64,000 nucleotides of DNA from Chamaecrista fasciculata (taxonomy: Eukaryota > Streptophyta > Magnoliopsida > Fabales > Fabaceae). The DNA lies in NCBI GenBank assembly GCA_003254925.1, contig QANZ01046144.1, positions 491,739 to 555,738 of the forward strand, read 5' to 3'. The notes beneath the pieces were generated by a model. That model searched no databases. It worked only from the letters and a program-made list of their open reading frames with translations, and was not told the origin of the DNA. Every line of letters starts with the position of its first letter. The first letter of the stretch is position 1. The position numbers and the translations under genes are program-made. Of this stretch, positions 48,461-62,300 are shown piece by piece.

Positions 48461-49150
48461 CCTAGTCTATCTTTATAGTTCGCGGTTACAATTGATGTGT
48501 GGCTGTATGAAAATTTATTAAAATATATATGTTTGGACTACCGTGCATGTAGTGTAACAATGTTTGAAGGCACTGATGATTGTAATGAGCCATTAGGTCT
48601 CTGTCCGGAAACAAAAGAAAAAGGTCCATTAGCCCAAAGAAATAAGAAACATGATTCAACAATTGTTGATTTTTAAACTTTAATCCATTCAAAAAGTGTA
48701 GGTTAAAATATGTTCCTTAGCAAAAGATATTGAATCAATTGATTGGAAGTTAATTCAATATAATTAAGGGTGTTGAGTTCAAAATTTAGACCTACAATTG
48801 CAATAATTATTAAGTTTTCCTCTCCTTGTAATTTTATGAGATTCAAATGAAATTAATCTTATCTATACCATTTAAACGGATGAAAAAATTGACTAAAATT
48901 TATTGGGTTAATGTGTTTAACACACATTTTTAGTTAGTCAAAAATTTGAATGCGTGGTCAGCCAACTCAAATGACTGAATGAGTGAGATTAAATGTCTTT
49001 CACAACTCTACTAGATATACAGTATACTCATTATTTAGACAAAAAGAAAAAAATATATGTTAATGGTTTTTTTGTCAAAAAAACAGGATAGTTGAAAACC
49101 AAAGTGCTTCTGGCCAAAAAAAAAAACGAAAACCAAAGGGCCTCCTTGAC
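48461..49150. other. Intergenic DNA upstream of RAD51
   Basis: No gene is supported. AT-rich up to the TGGGCC cluster that marks the RAD51 promoter. Confidence 0.5.
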
Positions 49151-49199
49151 TGGGCCAATTCAAGCCCAGACGTATATAGTGTGAGTTACCATTTGGGCT
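49151..49199 (+). promoter_or_regulatory. Cluster of three TGGGCY (site II) motifs in the RAD51 promoter
   Basis: TGGGCC at 49151-49156, TGGGCT on the minus strand at 49163-49168 and TGGGCT at 49194-49199, with a TATA-like gtatatag at 49172-49179 between them. Site II elements bind TCP-family factors and are enriched in promoters of genes active in dividing cells, which suits RAD51. The leader would be about 200 bases. Confidence 0.5.
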
Positions 49200-49438
49200 T
49201 TATACATACATTGCCTGCGCGAAGCACAATCTTCTTCAGGAAGCTTTCTTTCTTTAGTCTTTACTGATTCGCGAACCTTTTGGAATTGGCGCCCATCGAT
49301 CGCTTTTGAAAATCTCCCCAATTGCCACATCCTTCCCTCCATCTTCGTTCCTCTGCTTCTCCCTTGTGAGCTGTGTGTTTCTTCCTCATCGTCTTCTTTG
49401 CCCCATCCATTTGTTTCTCTCGCTTTAGGGTTAATAAA

Positions 49439-51914
49439 ATGTCAACAGCAATGGAGCAACAAAGACGCATGCAGGTGGCTCAACAACAGGAAGAAGATGA
49501 TGCACAACATGGCCCTCTCCCTGTCGAACAGCTTCAGGTAAACCGATACCTTCGAAACCTAATGATTCCCTTGATTTTGTAATTTTGTTTAAGTTTGAGT
49601 AATAATCGGTATTCGCGAACGAATCAAGAACTGTTTCGTAAATGGGTTCCTCAATTCCCAACTAATAAGGATCCCCATATGAGAGTACTCGCAAGAATGG
49701 GTTTTCTTGTTACCAACATAAGGGTTCTTTGCTACTTACTAGCTTTACTATAGTTATGGTTTATCTAAAGGGGTTTTCGAAAAGTTGTTTCTTTTTCTGA
49801 TTCTTTTGTCTGGGTTCTTCTGATTGCCTTGTGAATAATTTTATTATCATTCCCCTTCCCGTTTAGTCATCATGTGATAATAGTACGAATCCTTTTGATG
49901 TAATTTTGTTCTTTACCGTTTTCCTTTTAATCATAATCTCAGGCATCGGGCATTGCCGCTATCGACGTTAAGAAGCTTAAGGATGCGGGATATTGCACTG
50001 TCGAATCTGTTGCTTTCTCTCCTAGGAAGGACCTTCTGCAGATTAAAGGAATCAGTGACGCTAAAGTTGATAAAATCATTGAAGCAGGCATGGATCGCCC
50101 ATTTATTTTTATTTTATTATTTTGCTTCATCAGTATAGGCCCTTTACATAAAGAAATATCTTGATTCTTGAGGATTTAAATCTGATTTTTGTTTTCTCTT
50201 GTTTTTGACAGCTTCTAAATCGGTGCCTTTGGGTTTTACTAGTGCTGGCCAACTCCATGCCCAGCGGCTCGAAATTATTCAGATAACATCTGGATCAAGA
50301 GAACTTGATAAGATATTGGAAGGTAGGACTAAGATCCATAAAGGCCTTAAACACTGAAATGATTTATTATCATGTATTCTTATATACTTGTTTACCGCTA
50401 AAATCATGACTTCCATTAGCTGCTTCTTCCAGGAGGAATTGAAACAGGATCTATTACTGAGCTATATGGTGAATTTCGTTCTGGGAAGACTCAGTTGTGT
50501 CATACTCTCTGTGTCACTTGCCAAGTAAGCATTTTCTTCCTGTGGGATTATGCAATTCCTGTGTTTTAAGTGGTAACTTAATATAAATTGGGAATACATA
50601 GATAGACCCAGCAACATACTTTTTTTGTACCTGGACAATTGAAGCCAAGATATAACAATGCTGACTGGAGTATGGGAAATAGCCATGTCACTATAAAACA
50701 TTCATTCTTATTTGCAGCACTTATGGCATAATTAAGAAGACGAACTTTAAAGTTTAGGTTGTTCTCTGTTAGTCATTGCATCGCCTAATGTTCAATTTTA
50801 TTGTTGACTTTTTAGTTGCCACTTGATCAAGGAGGTGGCGAAGGGAAAGCAATGTACATTGATGCAGAGGGGACATTTAGACCACAGCGACTTTTACAGA
50901 TAGCAGAAAGGTATGTCAATTTTAGAAAATGTAATACTTTCTACTCCATGTAGTGTGCATTCAATACTTGTGCTGCTAAATGATACAGGTTTGGATTGAA
51001 TGGAGCTGATGTATTGGAAAATGTTGCCTATGCTAGAGCATATAACACTGATCATCAATCACGGCTTCTGCTTGAAGCAGCTTCAATGATGGTAGAAACA
51101 AGGTCTGGCTTGTGGTGATTCCTTTGATAAATTGTTTTCCCATGTATAATCCAGCATCCAGATAAAGTTTTATCTTTTGCTAACATGCTAGATGGAAAAT
51201 TCTTACTTGATTAATAATGTTTGGTAGAGTGAGGAAGCTTTATTGCTTTTCTTTTTTGGGTAACATTTGAATTGCTTCTACGGCTTTACCTTTAATGATA
51301 TTGTATCTACAGATTTGCTCTGATGATAGTAGACAGTGCTACTGCTCTCTATCGGACAGATTTTTCAGGAAGGGGCGAGCTTTCAGCCCGGCAAATGCAT
51401 CTGGCAAAGTTCCTACGGAGCCTTCAGAAGTTGGCAGATGAGGTGACAATTTCACGGTTTTGTGCCACTTTAGCTAATATATGATTAAAAAAAAGTGGCT
51501 TTCCCTTATAGAAGATTTTTCTTTGATTGTGTCTCACGAAAGGTAACATTTTGTTCTTGTATTCTACTTGTAGTTTGGTGTGGCTGTTGTGATCACAAAC
51601 CAAGTGGTTTCACAAGTAGATGGTTCTGCAGTCTTTGCAGGGCCTCAAATCAAACCTATTGGAGGCAACATTATGGCTCATGCAACAACTACAAGGTCTA
51701 AATTTAAAAAATATGGAGTACTGATTTTCCATGCTCTCTTAAATATGTCTATTCAGATTTCTTAGTCTGGATTTTCTTTATTTGTCACAGGCTAGCTCTT
51801 CGGAAAGGAAGAGGGGAAGAACGCATCTGTAAAGTAATAAGTTCTCCTTGTTTGGCTGAAGCTGAAGCAAGGTTTCAGATAGCTCCAGAAGGCGTCACTG
51901 ATGTCAAAGAATGA
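49439..51914 (+). CDS. RAD51: DNA recombinase RAD51, 343 aa
   Basis: Nine exons: 49439-49537, 49943-50087, 50212-50322, 50433-50524, 50816-50910, 50989-51102, 51313-51442, 51574-51695, 51791-51914; total 1032 nt. Nuclear ATPase that coats single-stranded DNA and drives strand exchange in homologous recombination. The N-terminus is Gln/Glu-rich, then comes a helix-hairpin-helix domain (about residues 40-85, [21 protein letters not shown]), the polymerisation segment [12 protein letters not shown], Walker A (GEFRSGKTQ), the strand-exchange core ([14 protein letters not shown]), Walker B (FALMIVDSA) and loop L2 ([11 protein letters not shown]). The end [28 protein letters not shown] is canonical. 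All key residues are present. Intron 2 starts with GC rather than GT (50088-50089); the other seven introns are GT-AG. Confidence 0.97.
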
Positions 51915-52374
51915 CTCATTTCAGCTAACTTGATATTTCAGGTTGCTTTTGTTCGTCATCCATCTTGTATCTGCAACTGGGTTTGCAAGCACTGTGAAAA
52001 TCTGCATCACTTTGTTTTGGTATAGTGTCCCCTATTAAAGACTTCGAGAAAATTTCCCATTTTCCTGTATATTTTTATCCCCTTAATTGTTCTTTTTGCA
52101 GTTTTTTGATGTTTAACCAATTGACATTGATAGATATATCATGGCCAAGAAAAAAACCTTGATAGATATATTTGTTCTAAACTTCTAATGATGAATGACG
52201 GAGTGGAGAACCATGAGTCCATTACATCTTTTACGGGATTACAAATTCACTTAAATGACGGAGGATAATACTGAATGTATTAAAGAAAAAGTTCCGAATC
52301 ATGATAACTCCACCCCTTGTCTGAGGCTTCTTTGCCTGCTATTTCGGAACCGCCCCAAATAATTCAGCTGAGTA
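51915..52374. other. RAD51 3' region
   Basis: RAD51 3' untranslated region and short intergenic DNA, with no gene. Confidence 0.6.
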
Positions 52375-52383
52375 TATTTTGGA

Positions 52384-52879
52384 GGCCAAAGGGTCATTTT
52401 GGTTATAAATCTATGTCTTAATGTTTCATTTAGGTCCTTTATGTTTTAAAATGTTTAAAGTAGTTTTAAATGTTGAAAAAATGTTTCATTTTGGTCCCAA
52501 ATTATTGAATTTGGTTGTATTTCTCTCGTCTCTTATTTCAAGTTTAAAGGACTTGTTAAGAGGAACTTATAACTCTGAATTTGTCATATTCAAATTTGAA
52601 ACAAAAGAGATATAATCACTTTATTTGATCATGAAACGTGCGATATGCTTTTAAGACCAATTTGACATTGTTGACGGCACTATCTGGATAGAGAAAGTAC
52701 TCAAAATAATACGTAGTTTTAAATTTTTCACGTTTGAACTTGAAACAAATTATATTCAATAGTTTGGAACCAAACTGAAACATTCTGCCAATATTTAGGA
52801 TCAGTTTCAACATTTTAAAACATAATAGACCAAAATAGATATTAGGATATATATTTAGGACCAAAATGATTCTTTAACC
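52384..52879. mobile_element. Mutator-like MITE (496 bp) between RAD51 and COG3
   Basis: It begins GGCCAAAGGGTCATTTTGG and ends with the complement of GGTTAAAGAATCATTTTGG. A perfect 9-bp target duplication TATTTTGGA flanks it (52375-52383 and 52880-52888). The arms are inverted repeats over about 200 bases with moderate divergence ('tgttttaaaatgtt' versus 'aacattttaaaaca'). It is non-coding. Confidence 0.88.
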
Positions 52880-52888
52880 TATTTTGGA

Positions 52889-53339
52889 AATAGAATTCTT
52901 CAATTCATTTTGTGAAAGATAAATGCAAATCTTCGTGCAGAATAATAACTAGAATACTGTAACAAAAATTATTTGGCAACACCTGGATTTTCGTTCGCAC
53001 CTGGATTTTTTTAGCCTAATAAATAAAAGATAATATCTCATACCATATATTCTTTTCAAACTCATGTCATTATTAATAACATCGTAATATCCAGTAAGTA
53101 ACGATTAAGATAATATCTAATTTTAAAAGGAGGTCCCAAAGAGTACTAGTGCAAAGAATGTAAAATTTACAACGCGAAAAAATATCCACCAGTGCCAAAA
53201 AGTGGAAGGGATCCTTAAGATAAACTCAACCCTATCATACAAATTTAACTGGAAATCAATGTCACTAGACAAAAGTCTCTGTATGTTCAAAAATCATGCG
53301 ACTGGTATATTAAGTAATTCAATGGCCTTTATATATAGA
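52889..53339. other. COG3 3' region
   Basis: 3' untranslated region of the minus-strand COG3 gene and short flanking DNA; no other gene is seen. Confidence 0.5.
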
Positions 53340-56300
53340 CTACAGGAGATTGTCAAGCTGAGTTTGCAGATCCTGTATGGATATCAAATTGATGTTCTGG
53401 ATTTCTTCATTGGTGTATTCCGATTGTAACAAGGATTGAATTTGGACATGGGCTTCTACAATATTTGTCCTGCATAACATAAGGGGAAACAAGCATTCTA
53501 AGATTGGTAAATGATGCATAACCAGAATCCAGAAAACTACTAACTAATTTTGAATCATAAACCTTTAACTAGGATTAAAGCCATATGGTCATATGGTGCG
53601 ATTGATTTAACTTAAAGGACGGAGTTGAAAGATTTTCAGCAAGAACAAAAACTAAGGTTAGCATTTATCAAAAAGCCACAAACTACAATTGAGATCATAA
53701 ATGAATAAGTAAAAGCAGAAAGGGACAGTGATAGAGGGGATATATATTAGCAAACCATGAGAGCACAAGTAACTTAATGATTGTTATTGGTACTCAGAAG
53801 ACTATTTGATTGAAGGCATCAACTATTTAATAATAGTATAATACTAGTAGTCTTCGACCAGTACACAAATAGGAGAAAAGAAAACCTCAAAAAATAAAGC
53901 AAAAAGGGAAATAACAATATACGCACATGACTACTGGACAAAGATGAACATCTAAACTGCAGTTCTACATCTACTTAATATCTTACCTTATTGGTTTGAA
54001 AAGTATTGTTCTTGTTGAAGGGTTCTGCAGATAAAGCTTCATTTTTGCTATCACCACTGGTAACTGCTCCTGAATAGCATCCCTTACCTGTTGAAACCAT
54101 AAAACTTCTATTAAAGACTGGTTGGTCCTTGACAACATACAAGTAAACTTGAATTTTCCAAAAAAACACCTAAAAATTACAAAGCTGTGCCAGCAAGGAG
54201 GGGATTTAATACCCAAAAGACTAATGATCTAATCTTTAAAATATCAATTTTCTCTTAATTTGGTTCTCCAAAGATAAAACTTCTCAATTTATTCCCTAAT
54301 CATTTTCTCCTAATCAAAATGGTTCCTCACATCATGTCAAGCCAAGTCACACTCAATAGATTAGTTGACATACATAAACAAAAATTCACAAAACCACTTT
54401 AGATAGCATGCGAGCTAAGCAGTAAGATTATGATGATGATGTACTTCGTTATTCCACTAACTAAAAAGTTCAGTTAATCATGATGATGTACCTTCTGAAC
54501 TAGTTCAGCCACCTTATCTGGAGTGGCAAAAGCCTGCTCCCTCAAGGGTTTGGTCATAACTGACTCTAGCTTTTGATTCTGACCACCAGAGGATAATGCA
54601 ACTTTGACTGCTGTCACCTATACAAACAATTTTCTAATCAAACTTTGGTGATAGATACAGTTAAATCTGAAAGATATTTAGACTTCATAGAGATAGTTGG
54701 CTAGTTGCAAAGCAGCTTCATTAGCAAAGAACAATAGAACATGAGGTTAAGAGGACATGGAAATGTACATGAGTAAAACGGAAAGAAGCAAGATGCATAA
54801 TTAATGAGGTGTGCCACAAGAGAACCACAAGAATCTTGTTCTAAGAACCAGTTAACTCAATCCTAAAATCAATGGTTCTGGTTTCATTTTACTGTCTCAC
54901 AAAGCAACAAATAGTTTGGGGGCTCGCATACAAACCTTTGTAACAAATGAGAGCAAAGGATCCACTACTTGCTTAGTAACTGACATGATGAACTCCTCAC
55001 AAGTAGCTTTAAGGCTTTTTTCCAGCTCCTGTAACAAAATGTTGTCAAAACAGAAAGTGACACACCAAAAGTACTGGAAGCGATATTATTTAAACATGTT
55101 CTCAAGGATGCATAGGCCAAGAGAAGACAATATATACTTCTCAATTTGGATAGGGCTACATCTGTAAATGTATTATTTAATTAAGAAGCCCATCATACAA
55201 GCACAAACAACAAAGGACAAAGGTACTAGCAGCGTGTGACCAGAACAACAAGGGAATTGATTTACAAGTGATCTAAGAAAGGGTATTAACTAGAGAACTA
55301 AGTAACCTTCTTAGTGTCAATCTGACTTTCCAAAACTCTTGGAGACAAAGTCCTCGCCAATGAAGTTGATCTCGACCAGTCAAATAGTGAGGCTTGACCT
55401 CTAAGGATCCGTCTCAGATGCTCCTGTGGGGTATATACATACTTTAATTAGACTTCTGGTCTTGCATTAATAATAATATTCTACCATTTAAAGACAATTT
55501 TTCAAATAATGAAAAGTTAATAAAAGTAAAATAACAAAAATAATAAAGAGCCACATTTTACTAGGTGCTCAAAATAAACATGTAGACATATTGCACTCGA
55601 TTCAAGAATGTTATAAGGCTTAGAGACACTAACCAGCAAATGAGAGAAATCAAGTTCCTTGTGTGTGACTGAAAATTCTATATCAAAAGGTGCTATCTGA
55701 AAATCCAAAAAGTGATCATTTAGAATACAGGTATAGGACATCAATTAAAAAAAATTACAAGGGTAAAGTCTAGAAAACAGGATTACCTGCTCCCTTAAAA
55801 TTAAAAGATGCTTTATAAGAAATAGTTGTCCATCCATTGGCGATGATCTCTTTGCAATTAATTTGCTTGCTTTCTGTAACAGACAAGGTGGATTACCAAT
55901 TGCAAAACAGGTTAAAACTGGAACTTTTAAGCATTTTCAACATATCAAGGACATTGATGAAATCCAAAGTCTCCATGACAAAGAGAGGTTCTTCTCTCCA
56001 AGGACTAACCAAAATTGTCCCCTTAAGATGTATATCTTACATTACTTAAACAAAATCACAAATTTGCAATATTTCATAACTGACTTAACTTACCTGAATT
56101 GATGTTGAGCAAACTTCCACAACTTCCTGATTAAAAAATATTAAAAGCAAATTGCTGTTAAAATCTTCAAAGATTACAAACAATAGAAAAAAAAGAAAGA
56201 GGCTAAAAGGACTTAATAAAACCTATAGTCATACCTGTGCTAAGCCCGTGAATACTGCTGACTCCAAACAACGATACAACTTTGATAAACATGAAATAGT

Positions 56301-59300
56301 TTTCTCAAGTGGTGGATACCAAGTCTTAAAAACATCTGGGTTGTCATCAGCCTACAAGTTCAAAGAAAATTATGAAAGATGGAAAATGGACAGATAGAAT
56401 TGTCAATCCCAGACCAAATTAAGTAAACCGAATTCATCAGAGAAGAAATTATATTAAAACATCCAGCAATAGTAACAAAATAGAGTAAATTCTGGTCGTT
56501 GCCTTCCAGAAAGAAGATGGAGTGGGGACAAAAACAAGTTTTTCATCATAGATAGCATCTTTCGAAGACCAGAAACTTCTTTCAAAAACACTTCTAATCC
56601 AGGTTAGTTTCCAGTTTTAAAAATTCATACCTGGGAAAAAAGAAGAGAAAAAATCAATTAATTAATTAAAAACATAAAGAGGGATTGCCTAATCATATGT
56701 ATGCCCCTTCCTAGCACCATTAAAAGACAGAACTCAAAGTTCAAACAAAAGATCATAGTTGTTCCTAAGTTCACAATCTGAAGAAGCAACTATCCGCACC
56801 ATCACCAGCGCATAATCAAACTAGTCCAATGAAAATCAACAGAGGCATTCAAGCAAGCAAGATGGCAGAAGCTATGTTCACAAATATTTACCATTTGTGA
56901 GCAGCACTGAACTAAATACTATTCAAGCTAAAAACAAGAAATTGCTGGGAAAGACACTTTACAGAATCATTCTCTGATGTACTCTCAGAAGATGACTTCA
57001 GCTTTTCAGGATAGTCCAAGTCTTCATCGGATGGTATGTAATTTGCTATCTGTAGAAAAAGAAAAATATTAGGAAGAGCAGCCAGAAGTAACAAATTGAA
57101 ATCGCCCTTATGAAAGCCAGTGAAATTCAAACTGTTTTGTGATTCAACCAGTTATTTACATAGTGCACAAACCCAGTAAACTTGTAGGAAACTATACAAA
57201 TCAAGTATTAGACAATACTAAAATCATCATCTGCAAGACTTCAATCAAGGGAAATCCGGATTGCAAGTACATGCACTGTGATTTGGGTACATAAAAATGT
57301 GATTTCATATTTTACATGGTTGTTCCGTGGATATTCATGGGCCACATTAAAGCAATCCTTCAAGATAATTAATATTCGACTTAATGCAGAGAACATTGTC
57401 GTCCAGATGTCTCAAATATGAGGCAATCACCATATCTGATCATTGGTGTAAAATGTCTTCACATATGGGAAATAAGTTATGGATTTGGCTATCTAAAATT
57501 TGTTTGGGTACCTGACCATTGACAAAGCACTAAACTACGTTTAAAAATGAACTAATCCTCCCCCCCAAAACTAGGATACATAAAATAACCAGAAGGTCCA
57601 GAAACCCAGCCAACAAAAAGGAGTGCCTTTAAAACCATACAACAGAGTAAGCGAGAATCAAGAATTAAAAGAAAAACAATCATCACAAGAAAGCAAACCT
57701 CATCACGAATATGTGTCCGAGCACGAAAAGTCAACCGCTCGTGAACATCTGCTAAAATTCTCTCAAATGTTGGATGAAGGCCAGCTAGAGATTCACTTCT
57801 TCGACTGATCTGTTCTCCCAGGACTTCTACTTTAAGTATATCGACGAGTTCACAAAGAAAATCAATATTTGTTTCATGAATAAGTTTGGGTCGTAATGTA
57901 TCATACAAATATGTTGACCTGCAACCAAATTTGATTAAATCAGTATTGTAGTATAAACAAATATATGGAGTAGGAAAAATTTAGTATAGAATATCAGAAT
58001 TCCAAATAAACAAGAATAAATAAGGAGATAGAAAGGCTTATAAGTTGGCCAAAAAAAAAAAGAAAGGCTTATAAGATGACAATTTTTCTTAAAAAGCGAG
58101 TGGCTGCATTGTTATTTGGAATTGCATTCAGCAGCATACTTGCGCAATGCTCTCTCGCTTTTCATGTAAAAAGACTTAAAAAAAAAAACGCGTTGGAAAT
58201 ACTTGATCATTTCCTAGACATAACCACTAGCCCCTTCATGTACTTGGGACACACACATAACAACTATCTGTTAATAATGCAACAAAAATTGGTCAAATCG
58301 CCAGAACAGAGTGCTAGATAATTAATGTGTCAGTGTATATCCTTCTGTCCTATTCCAAAATATTCAATTGATCCATTAAGTCACAAATATTCTATATTCT
58401 TTTTTAAAAAAATAATTGTTCTAGAAGATAAAGACTAAAAATAAAACAGCATAGGATATCCAGAGGAGGCCAGGTCAAAGGGAAAAGAGCTCGCCCCATA
58501 TTTAGCACAATCTCAATTACCAATTTATATAGAAAATGATGAACAACCTGTGCATCCCATATAAAAGAATACATTCACCAAATTCATTTACCCAAAGCTA
58601 TATTTAAACAGTAAATCTGTAAATGTAAAGCCACCAAACCTCAATGACAAAGGAAATTAAACTGAACTATTATAACAGGAATATAAACTTACAGAGGATC
58701 CATTAAAGGAGCCAAACTTGAAATATCCTTGGAAGACGATGGGAAAAAATGATCAAACAGTTGATGTTCAAGTTGACAGACCTGCATTTGATATTATTAC
58801 AGTCAAAACAAAATTAGCCTCTCCACCTAGACCTGATGCAATTTATTTACTTTAAAAATTCACATTTATCACAGAAATAAAGGCAAATAATTACACACAG
58901 CCATGCCATAGATTTGCATTATTTTCTTCTGTATAAGCTAGCAATATGATTGTTATGGAAATATTGCATTCAAACCCCCTTTGGAATAACTAACAAGAAC
59001 CCAAAAAAAAAAACTGAACTTAAAAGTTCAAGTTTATTCTTTCAATCATTAAGAGTTTTAAACTACTAAATTTTTAGCTTAAGGGTGCATGAGCAAATTT
59101 TTAGTTTATTCTTTAAATCATAAAACCAAATAACAGCGCATAATAATTGAGACAAAGCAACCAGTCATACGGGTGCATGAGCAATGCAGATCATAAGACA
59201 AATTGCAACTGTAAGATTGTGCACAATAACTAACTTCTAAATTTTTCCTCGAAGAGTATATTGATTCATGTAACAAAACAAGCAAAATTTAACTTAATCA

Positions 59301-62300
59301 AACAGTCCAGACTCCAGATCCAGACCACAAACACTTCAAAGTTCATCTGAATCTCATTCAATAAGCTACAAAGATAAGATAGCCTGGGAGGGAATAATCA
59401 CATACTACCAGATAAATCCTCGGTGGAACATAAAAGTGGTTTAATTCAAACAACACATAAATGATATGCAAACAACAAAAGCATAATGCTACATTAAAAC
59501 GCAACACTACCTGTATGAGATATGCACACCCAGATCTAGTCAACGATGGCAAGGACTCCTTCTTGGAAAATTCTGATATTCTTCGCTGCACTATACCTCT
59601 TATCTGCATGATTTGAAAGAAAGGAACTTTCTATCACTGACTCAGTAAAAAGGAAAGAATGTAGGAAAAAAACAAAAAAAAGTATCAACTCACCAAAGAT
59701 AGACGTTGCTCACAATATAATCTATGGCATTCTTCAAGGATTTGACCATATTCTTTTCTTGACGATCTGCTTTCAATTTCCTCTAGCACTGGCTTAAGCT
59801 GCATAACTAACCAAATTAATCAGCAGCAAAGAGAAGGGATGGAAAATATGTGACAAAAGGGAGCTCTAAAAAGAACAAAAAGATTACCTCACTTGCTGCT
59901 GCCTTGAAGCGAACATATATTACAGATGCCTCTACTCCCTCAGAGACGGATGCTTTGTTGCCCCCACTTCCCCGAATAGCTCCTTGGACCTGATGTTGAG
60001 GTAAATATTAGTTCCGTAAATCATTCAGTTCACAATTTAATAGGCTTGAAGCATGTATCACTTTATCCTGTCAAAAAGTATTCACCTGAGAAGACGCTCC
60101 TTTAAGAACGGCAAGTACATGAGATCGCATCAAGCCCAAAGCTCGAGACTGTCAAATGAAAATAAAGCCAATAACCAAATTATTAGATGTTAAATACAAA
60201 TTACGAGGAATAACTTCCAACCAACAGTAGAGGATCAAAACTAGTACTTATAGTTTGGTAAAATTACCTAAAAAAATCCTAGTATTATATACACCATGTA
60301 CCTGGAGTTGCCGAAATTTAAGCAAGTAAACATTGGACTCAGCATAATGTGGATTGCTTTCAACATACCTAAGCAAAGAAAAAACAGAAGAAAAAGAACA
60401 AAAGCAGATAAGCGACACTATAAAAGCACTATCTGCACAAAGAACAAGAGTCTTCATTTTAAACAAAAGCATGAAGTGCAGGAGTGAAACATGAAATTTA
60501 CTCACGTTATGCATTCATCAAGCCGTTTAAGAAGTGGAAGAAAGTTTTCATTTCCAACATTCATATTTGGAGAATAAAAATTGGTAGCAACCTGCAGATG
60601 AGAGATCAAAGTTAAATAAAGCATACATATCACCAATGTGCAACAACGTTTTGGCATCAAGTGTTTATCTGATAACCACAAATGATAACATATATAATTT
60701 TATTTGAAGCTGAAGTAATAAAAATAGTACAGCTCCACCAGAAAATAGATTCTGGGCCAAAATTGCCACTTCCAGAATTTGAAAGACCAAAGTAGCAGAA
60801 TTAATTTTCAATCTTTCAGTTAAACAGAAGGAAAAAGAATCATATCCCTCAACAGATTGTAAAACATAATATCATCAATTCTATAATGCACAATTTCCAC
60901 ATGATGCTGATCAGAATTGCAAAATTGGGAAGTTCAATGACAGCAAGAAGCTGTAATTTGAATAATACATAAAAAGGTAATCATAAATTCCCCACAAGGT
61001 TTAAATATAAATTATATACAGCATATTATCTCTCAACCCATTAAAAATTTCTGCATCTCAAAACCTAGGCAAAACCAACGAGAGCACCAACCTGATGCTT
61101 GAGTTGTTCAACCCAGCCCTAGCAATGACCCCAAAACAAAGAAAAAGAAAACATTTCACAAGGACAAGAAACTCTGAAAGATGATGCCATCATTTAATTG
61201 AACGTTCCACAAGAAATGACTAATTTAGGAACTCGACAATCATCATTTCCGCTGTCCTAAAACCTAGACAACTTCCACGGGTTAATATTAACATGTATCA
61301 TATGAACAAAGCTTTTACATGCCCTTTCAATATTCTCACATTCTTAAGTAGTCAAATGTTTATCCTGTTAGATTGAAAGAAAATAAAGCACCAGATGGTA
61401 AAACAAATCTAAGTGAAAGCTCCAGTCAAGCCAGCAGTCAAACCTTACATTCTCCAGTTCATCAAAGTAGTTGAGTTTGTTACGAAGTGCTTCCACAAAA
61501 TCAATCAGCCTTTGCTTCTCTTGTAGCTGAAACAGGAAAATAGGAGAAAGACAACAAAATCAGCTATTTCAAACTTAAGATAGAAATCTAAGGTGTTTTT
61601 GTCAACAAATCTAGATCCTACAATTTCAGCCTACCAAATAACAAAAAATGATCCCACAAAATGTGTAGCATGTAACTCATTCCAACCAATGAAGAACCTT
61701 AAAGCTTAAGTCCGAGGGTAATAAATCAAAAGCCCAAAATGCTCAATTTCCTTTGACATCTTTTACTTATTTGTTACTTAAAAATAAACGCAAACCTATG
61801 TTTCACCCTCTAGCCTTGCTCTTAAAGAAGTAAAAGACAATATACAGCCCCATGGATTATTAATGACCATAATTCGCAGCATGACTTTCTAATCATTCCA
61901 GCCAACCCTCTACAAAATATGAAAATAAAATTAAGTAATAAGTATTAAAACAACACCAGTCTATCACAAGCATCATGTAGCGTTTTAGTCTTTGTAGCAA
62001 CTGCCTGATGCTGCAATTGGAGCTCATTGAACAAATCAAGGGTGTCATCGACCTGCATGAGATCAAAAAGCCCAAATAACTAACCAAATTAGAGGGGGAA
62101 AGAAAGATAGTGACCAGAAGATTTTGCTGCATCACACTGCTAGATGGATAATTCACCTGTCGAAGAATATCATCACATGTTTGTATCCGCTCTGTTAAAG
62201 TGTTTACATAGTGTTGATATTTCTCTTCTGTCTACAGAAGGAGAATAAAATAAGCACAATGTGCAAAATTCACAAAATCGAAACCTGCAGGTAAGGAGTC

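Noticed and set aside
57552..57908. 118-codon minus-strand frame as a separate gene
   Set aside because: Its N-terminal part is COG3 exon 15; the rest is intron readthrough.
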